Origin: Nitrosomonadales bacterium
GTDB lineage: Bacteria; Pseudomonadota; Gammaproteobacteria; Burkholderiales; Gallionellaceae
Length of the DNA: 35,091 nucleotides
Assembly: GCA_023259015.1 (NCBI GenBank)
Contig: JAHFRC010000017.1
Span: forward strand, 1 to 35,091
Direction: 5' to 3'
Position numbers and translations under genes: made by a program. The notes under the pieces are model-generated. The model saw only the letters and a program-made list of their open reading frames with translations, was not told the DNA's origin and ran no database searches. Shown here in pieces: positions 7,781 to 16,216 of the stretch. Each line of letters begins with the position of its first letter. Position 1 is the first letter of the stretch.

Positions 7781-9481
7781 TTACCTCAACAGAGTCATTA
7801 CACCGTTCGGCAAGGCATTCGCCTGCGCCAACATCGCCGTACCCGCTTGCTGCAGGATTTGTGCACGGGTCAGTTGCGCCGTTTCTGCCGCAAAGTCGGT
7901 GTCACGGATACGCGAGCGTGAAGCCGTGAGGTTTTCCGATGTTGATTGCAGGTTGGCAATGGTGCTTTCGAAGCGGTTTTGCATGGCGCCGTAGGCGGCA
8001 CGCTGCGCATTGACCGTAGCCAGGGCGGAATCGACGATGGACAGGGTGCGTTGCGCCGACTGGACGGTGGCCACGTCCATTTCGTTTACTGCTTGCAGTG
8101 AAGCGCCGTAGGTGCCAGCTGCAGCCACACTCGAGACGCCGAAAAAGTCACCGTTGTTATTGGTGACGGAGAAGGCCGTGTTGGAATCGAGCAGCAACCG
8201 CCCGCTGTACCATGTTCCATTGCCATTAGTCCATGCGCCGTTGACGGTGCTCAATTGACCGCCGGCAAGCGAGTCGGCGAGGCCGTCGAGGGTGGTGGCA
8301 TCGCCGTCGAGCACCGCGATGTCGGACACTTTAATGGCCTGCGCAGCTCCACCGTTGTCATAGGAGTTGTTCAGGATGCGCAAGTCATTGCCGTTCTGGT
8401 TGGTCAGCTTGAGCGCCCAGTTGCCGGTTTCCGTCTGCACGGCTTCGGCGATAAAACCGGTCTTGGCAGCCGCTTCGTTGAAGGCTTGCACAGCCGAACT
8501 CAGGTAGCCCCCCGAATCAATGGCCATTGTGTCGGTCGAGCCACCGGTTTTGAACGTGACGGTCGTGAATTTCGGTTCGACGAGGTTGGCATTGGTCGGA
8601 TCCGAGGTGTCGGTCGAAATCGCAAAGGAATACGTCGTGTTTTGGGCAAAGCCCGTGCCGGGGGTGTTGCCGTCTCCCAGGACTACTTGTGTCAATGCGC
8701 TGGCTTTTACGCTGGTGCCGGCGTTATTGATTGCAGCCGCTACCTCACTCGCACTGGCGCCCACCCGGTAATACACATCGGCGCTGCCATCGCTGGTAGA
8801 TATACGGAATTGGCCTGCTGCTATCGCGCCGTTGACTGCAGACGTATCGACCGCGCCCTTGGTGACCAGCACCGAGTTGCCAAAGGCGTCGCCAGCAGAG
8901 CCGCGCGTGCCGGCCGTAAGGTCGCCGATGCCGCCGGGCGTGAAAGATGCCAGACCGCCAATGCGGTAGTTGCCATAAGCGGTGGTCTGGAAATTGCCGG
9001 AAGCGGCGGTAATGGTCTGGTTGGCGTTGGCGCCGACCTGGAAGTTGACGGAGCCGGCTGACCCGTCAAGAATATTCTGGCCGTTGAACTGGGTCGTGGT
9101 CGCGATGCGGTTCAGTTCCTGCGAGAGGGCCTGGACTTCGGTGTTGATCGATGCCCGGTCGCTGGATGAGTTACTGCCGTTCATGGATTGCACGGCCAGT
9201 TCGCGGATACGCTGCAGGATGTCGCCCGAAGTCTGCAGGGCGCCTTCACCCGTCTGCGCCATGGAAATGCCGTCGTTGGCATTGCGGCGAGCTTGATCAA
9301 GGCCGCGGATCTGCGAAGTCATCCGCTCGGAAATCGCCAAGCCGGCTGCGTCGTCCTTGGCGCTGTTGATGCGCAGGCCGGAAGACAGGCGTTGCAGGGA
9401 AGTAGCCAGCGCACTTTGCGATGTATTCAGGTTGCGTTGGGAATTCAGCGACGCCATGTTGGTATTGATAATTTGTGCCAT
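7781..9481 (-). CDS. fliC: Flagellin
   Basis: A 566-residue flagellin, filament subunit exported through the flagellar type III apparatus without a signal peptide. Conserved N-terminal D0/D1 is at about 1-170 ([38 protein letters not shown], and [14 protein letters not shown], the region recognised by TLR5 in many flagellins). Conserved C-terminal D1/D0 is at about 475-566, ending [17 protein letters not shown]. The centre is a variable Gly/Ala/Thr-rich surface domain that resembles no named domain. The ribosome site is AAGGA, 6 nt before ATG. No clear sigma-28 promoter was found upstream. It lies downstream of fliW and the interrupted flgM, which control flagellin translation and sigma-28 activity in other bacteria. 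Confidence 0.98.
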   Translation of the reverse strand: MAQIINTNMASLNSQRNLNTSQSALATSLQRLSSGLRINSAKDDAAGLAISERMTSQIRGLDQARRNANDGISMAQTGEGALQTSGDILQRIRELAVQSMNGSNSSSDRASINTEVQALSQELNRIATTTQFNGQNILDGSAGSVNFQVGANANQTITAASGNFQTTAYGNYRIGGLASFTPGGIGDLTAGTRGSAGDAFGNSVLVTKGAVDTSAVNGAIAAGQFRISTSDGSADVYYRVGASASEVAAAINNAGTSVKASALTQVVLGDGNTPGTGFAQNTTYSFAISTDTSDPTNANLVEPKFTTVTFKTGGSTDTMAIDSGGYLSSAVQAFNEAAAKTGFIAEAVQTETGNWALKLTNQNGNDLRILNNSYDNGGAAQAIKVSDIAVLDGDATTLDGLADSLAGGQLSTVNGAWTNGNGTWYSGRLLLDSNTAFSVTNNNGDFFGVSSVAAAGTYGASLQAVNEMDVATVQSAQRTLSIVDSALATVNAQRAAYGAMQNRFESTIANLQSTSENLTASRSRIRDTDFAAETAQLTRAQILQQAGTAMLAQANALPNGVMTLLR

Positions 9482-9926
9482 TTTGATTTTCCTTATCTAT
9501 AGGGTTATCAGTTTTTCGAACTATTCACCATTCGTGATTCGTGCCTGCAAAGCCTGTCAGGACATAAAATTCGCGCTTTTCACACACTGACACTCTAACT
9601 GCAATGAATCAATTTCATTTTTGGGAACAGCAGGAGAAAACCCTGTTAATTTGCTGTTTTCCGATCTAAGGAAACGTTGAACAAATCCAGTCGATGAGGC
9701 TGTTACAGGTATGTTATGGCGCACAATTTTGTCATCGCCATGGGCAGGCTCTGGTGCTGAGCAACATTTTTCTGGAACGGCTATGACGGAATATCAATAC
9801 GGGGACGCGTATCTAATTAGGGTGATGCATGATCCGGTTTGGGGAATGAGACGGGCGACCTCAGTGCATTGCACCCGGTGTCAGGCAGGAAACGAGAAAC
9901 GTTGGAGAAATGGGCTTGTTCGCGCG
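9482..9926. other. Interval between fliC and flgM without a gene
   Basis: It should hold the fliC promoter and leader. No good sigma-28 or sigma-54 consensus was found. An ACTGATAA (minus strand, within 9500-9520) resembles a sigma-28 -10 but lacks a matching -35. An inverted pair AACAGCA/TGCTGTT occurs around 9625-9657. GGAAACGTTGAACAA at 9670-9684 resembles the arms of the ftsX/fliC inverted repeat. A 76-codon plus frame at 9711 has no family character. Confidence 0.4.
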
Positions 9927-10388
9927 TCAGGCTTGCTGTGAGGAGATCAGTTCTTTAACTGATTTGATGAGGCTATCCGCTACAGCACCGGGGTTAACCT
10001 GAAAGCGGCCTTCACTGATAGCTTGTTTAATTTTCACTAGCTTGGCTGTGTTTGCCGGTGAATTTTCAGGGCCGTTATCCATGCTGCGCAACTGCGCGGA
10101 AGTTGCGCCAATATTTATGCGGTCGAAGACAGAATACCCCGGCCATGGCCGGGGATGAATGAGCCCATCCGCCACTTCCGCGAGCCAACGAGCGAGCGGA
10201 GTGTTTGTGGCGGTCGGCCAATGGCCGTAACAGCAAGAACCCCGGCTTTAGCCGGGGGAATCTATACTGGCGCCGCTGGCGGCGGCGGAGGCGTTATTAT
10301 CAGGCTTTCCGATAGATAAACGCATTTTTCCATCCCAACCAGGAGCGTGAGGCAACGGATGACTTGAATTGTCAATTTTCACGGACAT
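9927..10388 (-). pseudogene. flgM: Anti-sigma-28 factor FlgM, interrupted by a palindromic element
   Basis: FlgM binds and holds the flagellar sigma factor FliA until it is exported after hook completion. The 5' part starts at an ATG at 10388 (GGGAG ribosome site) and encodes MSVKIDNSS and a linker up to SGASIDS. It then meets a TAA at 10248, four codons into the disrupted region (46 residues). The 3' part carries the sigma-binding region (LRSMDNG, VKIKQAISEGRFQVNPGAVADSLIKSV) and ends at 9927. Removing 126 bp (the element plus one copy of its GAAT duplication) joins GASID to SVFDRINIGATSAQLRS in frame, giving about 111 residues, a normal FlgM. Because 126 is 42 codons, both halves share one frame and only one in-frame stop separates them. 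A GTG at 10175 inside the element could restart translation of an 82-residue C-terminal product that keeps the sigma-binding part but lacks the export N-terminus. Confidence 0.85.
10136..10257. mobile_element. 122-bp REPIN/MITE-like palindromic element in flgM
   Basis: Bounded by two GC-rich hairpins: CCCCGGCC AT GGCCGGGG at 10137-10154 and CCCCGGC TTTA GCCGGGG at 10240-10257. A further inverted pair lies inside: CCGCCAC 10169-10175 with GTGGCGG 10207-10213. It is flanked by a direct GAAT (10132-10135 and 10258-10261), a likely 4-bp target duplication. It has no coding capacity, so mobilisation would need a transposase elsewhere (for example a RAYT enzyme, by analogy with REPIN elements). A similar hairpin, CCGGCT AA AGCCGG, occurs at 23883-23896 near groES. 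Confidence 0.8.
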
Positions 10389-10425
10389 AACTTACTCCCG
10401 GTTGGTAGATGCTCACAGCAGTTCA

Positions 10426-10965
10426 TTACGCGATGGAGCGTAAGCTGTCGCCGGCAACCGGGCGCATCCTGGCGACTTCATTTAAGCAGTGGGGCAATGG
10501 AGCCGATTCCTGCTGGATTCCCTGCGGTATTTGAAATGTGCGGGCCGAGAATTCAGAGCCGTATAGTAATTTTTGCAGGGCAATCCGCTTGGATACGTTG
10601 ATTATGATGGGTGACTTGGCATTGGCATGGACTGCGCTCTGCAAGGTGATATTGTTTTCCGCTTGCTGCGCCAGGACTACGGCAATTTGCAACTCATCAT
10701 CCGCGCCTACTTGCAGTGTGCTTAGCTCTTCATCAGTCAGGGCCATTTCGTAGAAAATATGAAGAAGCCCCGGATCGGTCAGTGAAAATACCACGAGGGG
10801 GTCGTCTATCGACTGTAACCAGAATAAAGCGGAGTTGTCCTCCAAGTGAAACAGCTTGAAGCGCTTGCAATCTTCAAAGCCGGGCAGTCCATTGGGGAAT
10901 TCGATGAGTGTATCAGAGTCGATTTCTACTTCATCCAAACCAAAATGGGGCAAGGTCAGTTTCAT
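10426..10965 (-). CDS. fliW: Flagellar assembly factor FliW
   Basis: A 179-residue FliW, slightly longer than the usual ~150 because of a C-terminal tail. Family features are the starting strands, DTLIEFPNGLPGFEDCKRF near residues 19-37, and the later FWLQSIDDPLVVFSLTDP. In Bacillus and Campylobacter, FliW binds flagellin and antagonises CsrA, relieving repression of flagellin mRNA. The same role is likely here but is inferred. No csrA gene is in the window. The fliC ribosome site contains one GGA, the core that CsrA recognises. Strong ribosome site AAGGAG. The flgM start is 37 nt downstream, so the order fliW-flgM-fliC suggests one regulatory cluster. Confidence 0.93.
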   Translation of the reverse strand: MKLTLPHFGLDEVEIDSDTLIEFPNGLPGFEDCKRFKLFHLEDNSALFWLQSIDDPLVVFSLTDPGLLHIFYEMALTDEELSTLQVGADDELQIAVVLAQQAENNITLQSAVHANAKSPIIINVSKRIALQKLLYGSEFSARTFQIPQGIQQESAPLPHCLNEVARMRPVAGDSLRSIA

Positions 10966-11111
10966 GTCATATACTCCTTGGATTAAAAGCAGGACACCAC
11001 GTTGGTCTCCTTGGCTGTTTTTGCATTCTAGCCAATTCGTTCCGCGGCAATGGCAGGAATAGAGCTATTTTTCCTGGGTAAATTAGAGATTCAAATCTGA
11101 GCGGTGGGCAG

Positions 11112-12035
11112 CTAAGGCGTTTCTGGCAATGCTTTCATCCAGTGGAGAGGCGTGCAGAGTGACCATTGGGTGTTGGGGGCATAAAACAAGGTGGCGCGCG
11201 TTCTCGAGAGGTAGTAGAAGGAGGGCTGCTGAATTACTTCGACTATTCCATTTGTAACAAAATATTCGACCAGATGGCTCGTGTAGGCCATCACCATCCC
11301 GCCACTGTTGAAAGATACATCTTCAGGTCTCATAACTTCGACAAGACGGGATTCATTCATGCCTGGGCTGATGACACTCAATCCCTTATGCGCTTTATCA
11401 AACTGGTCGTTCATCTCAATATCGCCCCGTACTGTGTTCAGGGAACTTAAAATGCTGAATGGGTTTGAGCCCATGCTAAAGAGAGACTTCAATTTTTTCA
11501 GGAAAGGGCTTTCCGCAACCTCCATAATGCTTCGAACCGTTGACTTGCCTGAGAATTCCAGCTTTACCTCAGTTGCCGGTTTGCTGTGGGCAAGGAGGCT
11601 TGCTGCCCAGGCCGCCGCCTCATTTGCCCAGTGGTTGGGAGGTGTCGACGCGTACCCGCGACAACTATAAAAGGCCTGTGCATCGTGGTGAGAAAGTGTG
11701 CCATAAAGTTTTTGGTCCACAAAAATCAGGGCGCCTATGTCCGTATCAGTAAAGGCAACATAAGAAATAATCCGCCCTTGCGGGTCAATCATCTCAAAAC
11801 GATCCATTGCTGATTCCACCGGTACGGAGCCAAGAACCTGGCGGCCATTACTGGCCAAGTCAACGGTTAAGCAATTGCTGCAGCGGCTGGTGGTGTTGGA
11901 ACTGGAAACAGGCTCGTTTGGTTTGTGGTCAGGTATGGTTGCTTTAGGCGCTGCAACGCAGCCCATTACCACAATCGAAACCAAACCAATGATGAATCCG
12001 GCTTGCATGGGGAACCTCTTTACCTGCTGCACCAT
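11112..12035 (-). CDS. Putative lipoprotein of unknown function
   Basis: A 307-residue protein, not recognised. The N-terminus is a lipoprotein signal: a hydrophobic stretch (about residues 13-25) ending VVMGC, a plausible lipobox with Cys26 as the lipidated residue. A Pro/Ser/Thr-rich linker and a CSNC pair follow. The remainder is a soluble domain with a Gly/Thr segment (AFTDTDIGALIFVDQK) and mixed strands and helices. The ribosome site GGAGG before the ATG at 12035 supports that start. A shorter start at the tenth residue would keep the signal. It is transcribed away from the next gene (12561, plus strand), with a palindromic promoter-like sequence between them. No neighbour hints at its role. 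Confidence 0.7.
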   Translation of the reverse strand: MVQQVKRFPMQAGFIIGLVSIVVMGCVAAPKATIPDHKPNEPVSSSNTTSRCSNCLTVDLASNGRQVLGSVPVESAMDRFEMIDPQGRIISYVAFTDTDIGALIFVDQKLYGTLSHHDAQAFYSCRGYASTPPNHWANEAAAWAASLLAHSKPATEVKLEFSGKSTVRSIMEVAESPFLKKLKSLFSMGSNPFSILSSLNTVRGDIEMNDQFDKAHKGLSVISPGMNESRLVEVMRPEDVSFNSGGMVMAYTSHLVEYFVTNGIVEVIQQPSFYYLSRTRATLFYAPNTQWSLCTPLHWMKALPETP

Positions 12036-12143
12036 AATGCCTCCAATGGTAAGTCAATGCGAACATTGCTATTGATATATACAATTGGAAAGTAGCTGGT
12101 CATTGCTGCAATCATTCTCACTGTGATTTAAACCATTGGTGGA

Positions 12144-12157
12144 ATTATAGCTATAAT
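12144..12157. promoter_or_regulatory. 14-bp palindrome with divergent -10 hexamers
   Basis: ATTATAGCTATAAT is a perfect palindrome that reads TATAAT on both strands. It lies in the 525-bp spacer between the divergent lipoprotein and coiled-coil genes, about 108 bp from the former and 400 bp from the latter. The matching -35 is weak on both strands (TTAGGT on the minus strand at 17-bp spacing). It could be a divergent promoter or an operator. The rest of the spacer has no gene. Confidence 0.35.
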
Positions 12158-12560
12158 CGTAAAGCAACCTAACTGCTTGCGGTGAGTATGCGGCTGTATT
12201 CCGGGGAGTTGAACGGCAGGGGTTTGTCATGGCTGTGTAAAAATTCTGCGTAAAGCGGAGAGCCAAAAAATAGAACCGCCAAAGCGTTCGACATCCGATT
12301 TACCTGATGTCCTGGGTGGTTTTGCACCTGCGAAAGCAATCACATGAATTTCTACAGAACATGGAACTTGATCGGGTTGCTGCGCTACCTCAGGAACTCG
12401 ATCACAAATACAAAAGTAATATAACCCAGCCTGTTTGCGGTGGGTGTTTCAGCTCAATTCATCGAAGCGCCATAAGCCCGGCATGGAGACGCAGTCACAC
12501 GTGTTGTGGAATAGGGGAAAACTGCGGGATATTTGCTGTAAATCAATAAAGGAAATAATT

Positions 12561-13082
12561 ATGGCCAAACATCCGGAACATGAAGAAAAAAACGTGTTGT
12601 CAGAGGGCAGGAAATCATCCGATAACAAGGCAGATGACGACGGCACGAACCCATCGAAAGCAACCATTGCGCGCTTGAAACTGAAGCTCATCACCAAGCA
12701 TGCAATACGTGGTTTTGCACCGGTTGCGGCAGTTCTGGCCCTGATTATTGCGGTGGTCTCCAGTGCCGGTAACCGGTCCAGCCAGGAGCAACTCAGCAAA
12801 GCTGCTGCCAGGCTGGATGGCGTGAGCGCAAGCCTGTCGGCAACCAGGGGCGAGTTGGAAAAACTCAAGGCCGCTACTGCACAGGAGAAAGCCATGCAGG
12901 AAGAGCGGGTGACAAAAATCATTCAGAGCGTAAACCAGTTGCAATTAATAATGCATGTATCACCCACACTGGAGGAGGAATTGCTTCAGTCAGCCAGAAC
13001 TCCTGCGGCCTCGCCATCCGCCGCCAGCGCTGCCACAGAAGCCGTAACTACAGGGGGTGGCAGAAAACCTGGCGCCCGGTAG
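12561..13082 (+). CDS. Single-pass membrane protein with coiled coil, unknown function
   Basis: 173 residues, not recognised. Start chosen at the ATG at 12561, with AAAGGAAATAATT as ribosome site; an open frame extends further upstream without support. Residues 1-40 are charged and disordered-looking, then a membrane helix (about 51-67, FAPVAAVLALIIAVVSS). Next comes a heptad-like coiled coil (about 72-130, with LSKAAARLDGVSASLSATRGELEKL) and an Ala/Ser/Thr-rich tail ending GGGRKPGAR. The topology suggests a cytoplasmic N-terminus with the coiled coil in the periplasm. It lacks the positive inside-out features of a signal peptide. Divergent from the lipoprotein gene and convergent with the mla operon. 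Confidence 0.7.
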   Translation: MAKHPEHEEKNVLSEGRKSSDNKADDDGTNPSKATIARLKLKLITKHAIRGFAPVAAVLALIIAVVSSAGNRSSQEQLSKAAARLDGVSASLSATRGELEKLKAATAQEKAMQEERVTKIIQSVNQLQLIMHVSPTLEEELLQSARTPAASPSAASAATEAVTTGGGRKPGAR

Positions 13083-13191
13083 CAGGAATTGAAAGAAGCG
13101 CATGGAATACTTCCGGAAACAACATGCAGGTTGAAGGCAGTTTCAAAAGCTGCGCGAAGAGAACAGCAATCAGCCGTTCAGGTAAAGTAGT

Positions 13192-13494
13192 TCAGGGTTG
13201 TGCGGAGGCTTCCTGGCAGAGCGGGATGAACCCATCAACGCCATACAAACGGGCAAGGCTTAACAGGTTATCGGGGACATTGGAAAAACATAGCGAGATG
13301 TGATCGTGCTGTGCGCGGCGAATCCATGATAGCAGCAAGCTGACGGCCGCTGAATCTACCGCCTCGACTTTATCCATGTCAATCACCAACGCGGATTTAC
13401 CATCCGCCGGCAAACCGCTGTTAAACAGGGCAGTGACGACATCTATGGTGAGAGGGCCGGTTATCTGGCAGCGGCCACCATCACGGTTGATCAC
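13192..13494 (-). CDS. mlaB: MlaB-like STAS domain protein
   Basis: A 100-residue STAS-domain protein, last gene of the mla set. The core VIDMDKVEAVDSAAVSLLLSWIRRAQ matches the STAS signature; the Ser in DSAA stands where MlaB has its conserved Ser/Thr. MlaB is the cytoplasmic accessory of the MlaFEDB transporter and supports the ATPase MlaF. Start is a GTG at 13494 directly after the mlaC TAA. Confidence 0.85.
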   Translation of the reverse strand: MINRDGGRCQITGPLTIDVVTALFNSGLPADGKSALVIDMDKVEAVDSAAVSLLLSWIRRAQHDHISLCFSNVPDNLLSLARLYGVDGFIPLCQEASAQP

Positions 13495-14145
13495 TTAGCT
13501 TCCGCCTTTCTGTGGTTCCGCCTTGCGCAGTGGCGTATTGGCGGCAACCTGATTTTTTTCTACCAGAGTCTTAATCAATCCATCGATGCCGCTTTTTTGG
13601 ATCTGCTCGGAAAAGGTGCTGCGATAATTGGTTACCAGGCTTACTCCTTCCACCGCCAAGTCGTAGGCTTTCCAGCCGGTTTCGGTTTTTTCCATGTCAT
13701 AGTCCACTGGAACGCTTGGTTCACCGGGTTTTACGATCACCGTCTTGATCGTCACCTCGGTGGCGCCCGGTGTCATCTTGAATGGTTTTACCTCCACTAC
13801 CTGGTCGCGGTATACGGTGAACGCCTTGGTGTAGGTGCGCACCAGCAAGTTGCGAAATTCGCTTGTCAAGGACTGCTTCTGCTCCGGTGTGGCGGTGCGC
13901 CAATGTTTGCCGACGGCAAGCTGGGTCATGCGCGTGAAATCAAAATGCGGCAGCACTTTGGCGTCCACCAATTCCAGAATCTTTTTCTGGTTGCCCGCCT
14001 TGATATCCTTGTCCTGCTTGACGATAGTCAATACATCCTGCACGACATTTCTGACCAACACATCCGGATCCTGTATCTCCGCGTGCACAGCCAATGGTAA
14101 ACACGCCAGCAATATACCTGCCCACAGCACAACAAATTTTTTCAT
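13495..14145 (-). CDS. mlaC: MlaC periplasmic phospholipid carrier
   Basis: 216 residues with a signal peptide (about 1-22, LPLAVHAE). Matches the Tol-Tol-Ttg2/MlaC family: DPDVLVRNVVQDVL, VLPHFDFTRMTQLAVGKHWR, and the C-terminal domain GWKAYDLAVEGVSLVTNYRSTFSEQI. It shuttles phospholipids across the periplasm between the outer-membrane MlaA complex and inner-membrane MlaFEDB. Start at 14145 is preferred because a GAGG lies 7 nt upstream; 14157 is an in-frame alternative. Operon spacing to mlaD is 15 nt. No mlaA is in the cluster. Confidence 0.95.
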   Translation of the reverse strand: MKKFVVLWAGILLACLPLAVHAEIQDPDVLVRNVVQDVLTIVKQDKDIKAGNQKKILELVDAKVLPHFDFTRMTQLAVGKHWRTATPEQKQSLTSEFRNLLVRTYTKAFTVYRDQVVEVKPFKMTPGATEVTIKTVIVKPGEPSVPVDYDMEKTETGWKAYDLAVEGVSLVTNYRSTFSEQIQKSGIDGLIKTLVEKNQVAANTPLRKAEPQKGGS

Positions 14146-14160
14146 ATTCAACCTCATTTA

Positions 14161-14622
14161 TTATTTGGAGCCTTCTGCCTTGCTATACAAAAATTTTCCG
14201 ATCAAATCCTCCAGCACCACAGCGGATTGAGTCTTCTTGATTACCTCGCCTGCCTTTAGCATATCGTTCTCCCCGCCCGGCGCCAAACCGATATACTGCT
14301 CGCCCAGCAGGCCGGAAGTGAGGATGTTGGCGAAGGTGTCCTTGGGAAACTGGTAGCGTTTGTCTATGCTCATTACCACCTTGGCCTCATAACGCTCCGT
14401 ATCCAGCGTGATCCCCGTCACGCGCCCGACCAGCACGCCTGCGCTCTTGATCGATGCCTGGGGCTTCAGCCCGCCGATATTGGTGAAATACGCCTGCAAT
14501 TGATACGATTCCGACACGTTGTAAGTGCTCAGGTTCCCTACCTTCATCGCCAGTACCACCAGTGCCCCGATACCCGCCACAACGAACATGCCCACCCATA
14601 AATCCAGTGCGGTACGCTCCAT
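14161..14622 (-). CDS. mlaD: MlaD, MCE-domain lipid transport protein
   Basis: 153 residues. An N-terminal membrane anchor (about 7-25, LWVGMFVVAGIGALVVLAM) is followed by one MCE domain (YQLQAYFTNIGGLKPQASIKSAGVLVGRV, to LGEQYIGLAPGG). Family members form a hexameric ring in the periplasm that passes phospholipids between MlaC and the transporter MlaE. The length is close to the E. coli protein (183), with a shorter C-terminus. The gap to mlaE is 2 nt. Confidence 0.96.
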   Translation of the reverse strand: MERTALDLWVGMFVVAGIGALVVLAMKVGNLSTYNVSESYQLQAYFTNIGGLKPQASIKSAGVLVGRVTGITLDTERYEAKVVMSIDKRYQFPKDTFANILTSGLLGEQYIGLAPGGENDMLKAGEVIKKTQSAVVLEDLIGKFLYSKAEGSK

Positions 14623-14624
14623 AA

Positions 14625-15413
14625 CTAATCTCCCCGAAACATGAATGCGGTCAAAATAAAATCCAGAATCAAAATCGCCAGCGACGATTCCACCACGGTG
14701 CGCGTGGTGGCACCCGAAACGCCTTCCGCAGTGGGTGGCGCATCATAGCCTTCGAATAGCGCAATGACAGTCACTGCCACGCCGAACACAAAACTCTTGA
14801 TCACACCGTTCATCACATCGTGCTGGAAATCCACAGCGGCCTGCATCTGCGACCAGAACGAGCCCTCGTCCACGCCGATCAGCACCACGCCAACCACATA
14901 GCCGCCGAACACGCCCATGGAAGAAAACATCGCTGTCAGCAACGGCAGGGAGATCACTCCAGCCCAGAAACGCGGCGCAACCACACGCGCAATCGGGTTG
15001 ACCGCCATCATCTCCATTGCGGAGAGCTGCTCGGTGGCTTTCATCAAACCGATCTCCGCCGTCATTGCCGAACCTGCACGGCTGGCAAACAGCAATGCGG
15101 CCAGCACCGGCCCCAACTCGCGCACCAGGCTCAACGCCACCAGCGTCCCCAGCGCAGACTCGGAGCCATAGCGCTTGAGCGTTTCATAGCCCTGCAAGCC
15201 CAGCACCATGCCGACGAACATACCGGCCACCAGGATAATGATGAGCGACATCACGCCGCTGGAGAACATCTCCCTCACAATCAGGCGGAAGCGCCGGAAG
15301 CTGGTGCCGGAATATACCAGCGTCATCAGGAAAAAACGCGAGCCAAACCCGATGCGCCATACGGCGTTTATCACACGCGCTCCAATACCCCGCAAGCTCC
15401 GGACGACAGCCAT
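14625..15413 (-). CDS. mlaE: MlaE permease of the phospholipid ABC transporter
   Basis: A 262-residue inner-membrane permease with the MlaE/DUF140 pattern: an amphipathic start followed by about five hydrophobic helices, including SLIIILVAGMFVGMVLGLQGY and LVRELGPVLAALLFASRAGSAMTAEIGLMKATEQLSAM in parts, the family's most conserved block. Its ATG shares the A of the mlaF stop codon (TAATG), showing tight coupling. Confidence 0.97.
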   Translation of the reverse strand: MAVVRSLRGIGARVINAVWRIGFGSRFFLMTLVYSGTSFRRFRLIVREMFSSGVMSLIIILVAGMFVGMVLGLQGYETLKRYGSESALGTLVALSLVRELGPVLAALLFASRAGSAMTAEIGLMKATEQLSAMEMMAVNPIARVVAPRFWAGVISLPLLTAMFSSMGVFGGYVVGVVLIGVDEGSFWSQMQAAVDFQHDVMNGVIKSFVFGVAVTVIALFEGYDAPPTAEGVSGATTRTVVESSLAILILDFILTAFMFRGD

Positions 15414-16216
15414 TAAACGCGCACTCCCAAATCCTTGCTGAAATCACCATCTGGATAATGGAACGGAATCGGCCCGTCCATCTCGCCGTAAACAAACTGG
15501 TGCACGAACGCCTCGCCGGAAGCACGGATATCGTCCGCCGTCCCCTCCGCGATTATTGCGCCATCCGAAACAAAATAGATGTAATCCACAATCTTCAGCG
15601 ACTCCTGCACATCGTGCGTCACCACAATGGAAGTCGCGCCCAGCGCATCGTTCAAGCGGCGTATCAATTGCCCCACCACCGTCAGCGAAATCGGATCCAG
15701 CCCGGCAAACGGTTCATCATACATGATCAGCATCGGATCCAGCGCAATGGTGCGCGCCAGTGCTACGCGCCGCGCCATGCCGCCGGAAAGTTCGGCGGGC
15801 ATCAAATCCTGCGTACCGTACAGCCCCACCGCGTGCAGTTTCATCATCACCAGATCGCGGATGATTTCCTCCGGCAGGTCGGTATGTTCGCGCATCTGAA
15901 ACGCCACGTTGTCAAACACTGTCATGTCGGTGAACAGCGCGCCGAACTGGAACAGCATGCCCATCTTGCGGCGCATTTTGTACAAGCCATCCTGGTCAAG
16001 GTCATGGATGACCTGCCCGTCCACCTTCACACAACCCTTGGTCGGTTTGAGCACCCCGCCGATATGCCGAAGTATAGTGGTCTTACCGCAGCCGCTCAGC
16101 CCCATGATGGCGATCAATTTGCCCTTGGGGAAGGCCATGTTGATACCTTTCAGGATGGGGCGGCTGTCATAGGCAAAATTGACATCGCGGATTTCGACCA
16201 GCACTTCTGAAGACAC
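15413..16216 (-). CDS. mlaF: MlaF, ATP-binding protein of the phospholipid ABC transporter
   Basis: 267 residues. Walker A GLSGCGKTT (near residue 39), Q-loop LFQFGALF, signature LSGGMARRVALAR, Walker B LIMYDEPFAGLD, and switch His in VTHDVQ. The GALFTDMTVFDNVAF stretch is typical of MlaF. It powers lipid movement by MlaE and is held by MlaB. Start is a GTG at 16216 with an AAGG element upstream. First gene of mlaFEDCB, transcribed toward lower coordinates; the promoter should lie in the 16217-16768 spacer. Confidence 0.96.
   Translation of the reverse strand: MSSEVLVEIRDVNFAYDSRPILKGINMAFPKGKLIAIMGLSGCGKTTILRHIGGVLKPTKGCVKVDGQVIHDLDQDGLYKMRRKMGMLFQFGALFTDMTVFDNVAFQMREHTDLPEEIIRDLVMMKLHAVGLYGTQDLMPAELSGGMARRVALARTIALDPMLIMYDEPFAGLDPISLTVVGQLIRRLNDALGATSIVVTHDVQESLKIVDYIYFVSDGAIIAEGTADDIRASGEAFVHQFVYGEMDGPIPFHYPDGDFSKDLGVRV

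Noticed and set aside
8255-9061. Plus-strand open frame (268 codons) opposite fliC
   Set aside because: Antisense of flagellin with no recognisable domain; flagellin codon pattern explains its openness.
9482-9660. Sigma-28 or sigma-54 promoter for fliC
   Set aside because: Only a partial -10-like word was found; no matching -35 or -24/-12 pair at correct spacing.
9711-9941. 76-codon plus frame between fliC and flgM
   Set aside because: No family features, no ribosome site, overlaps the flgM end.
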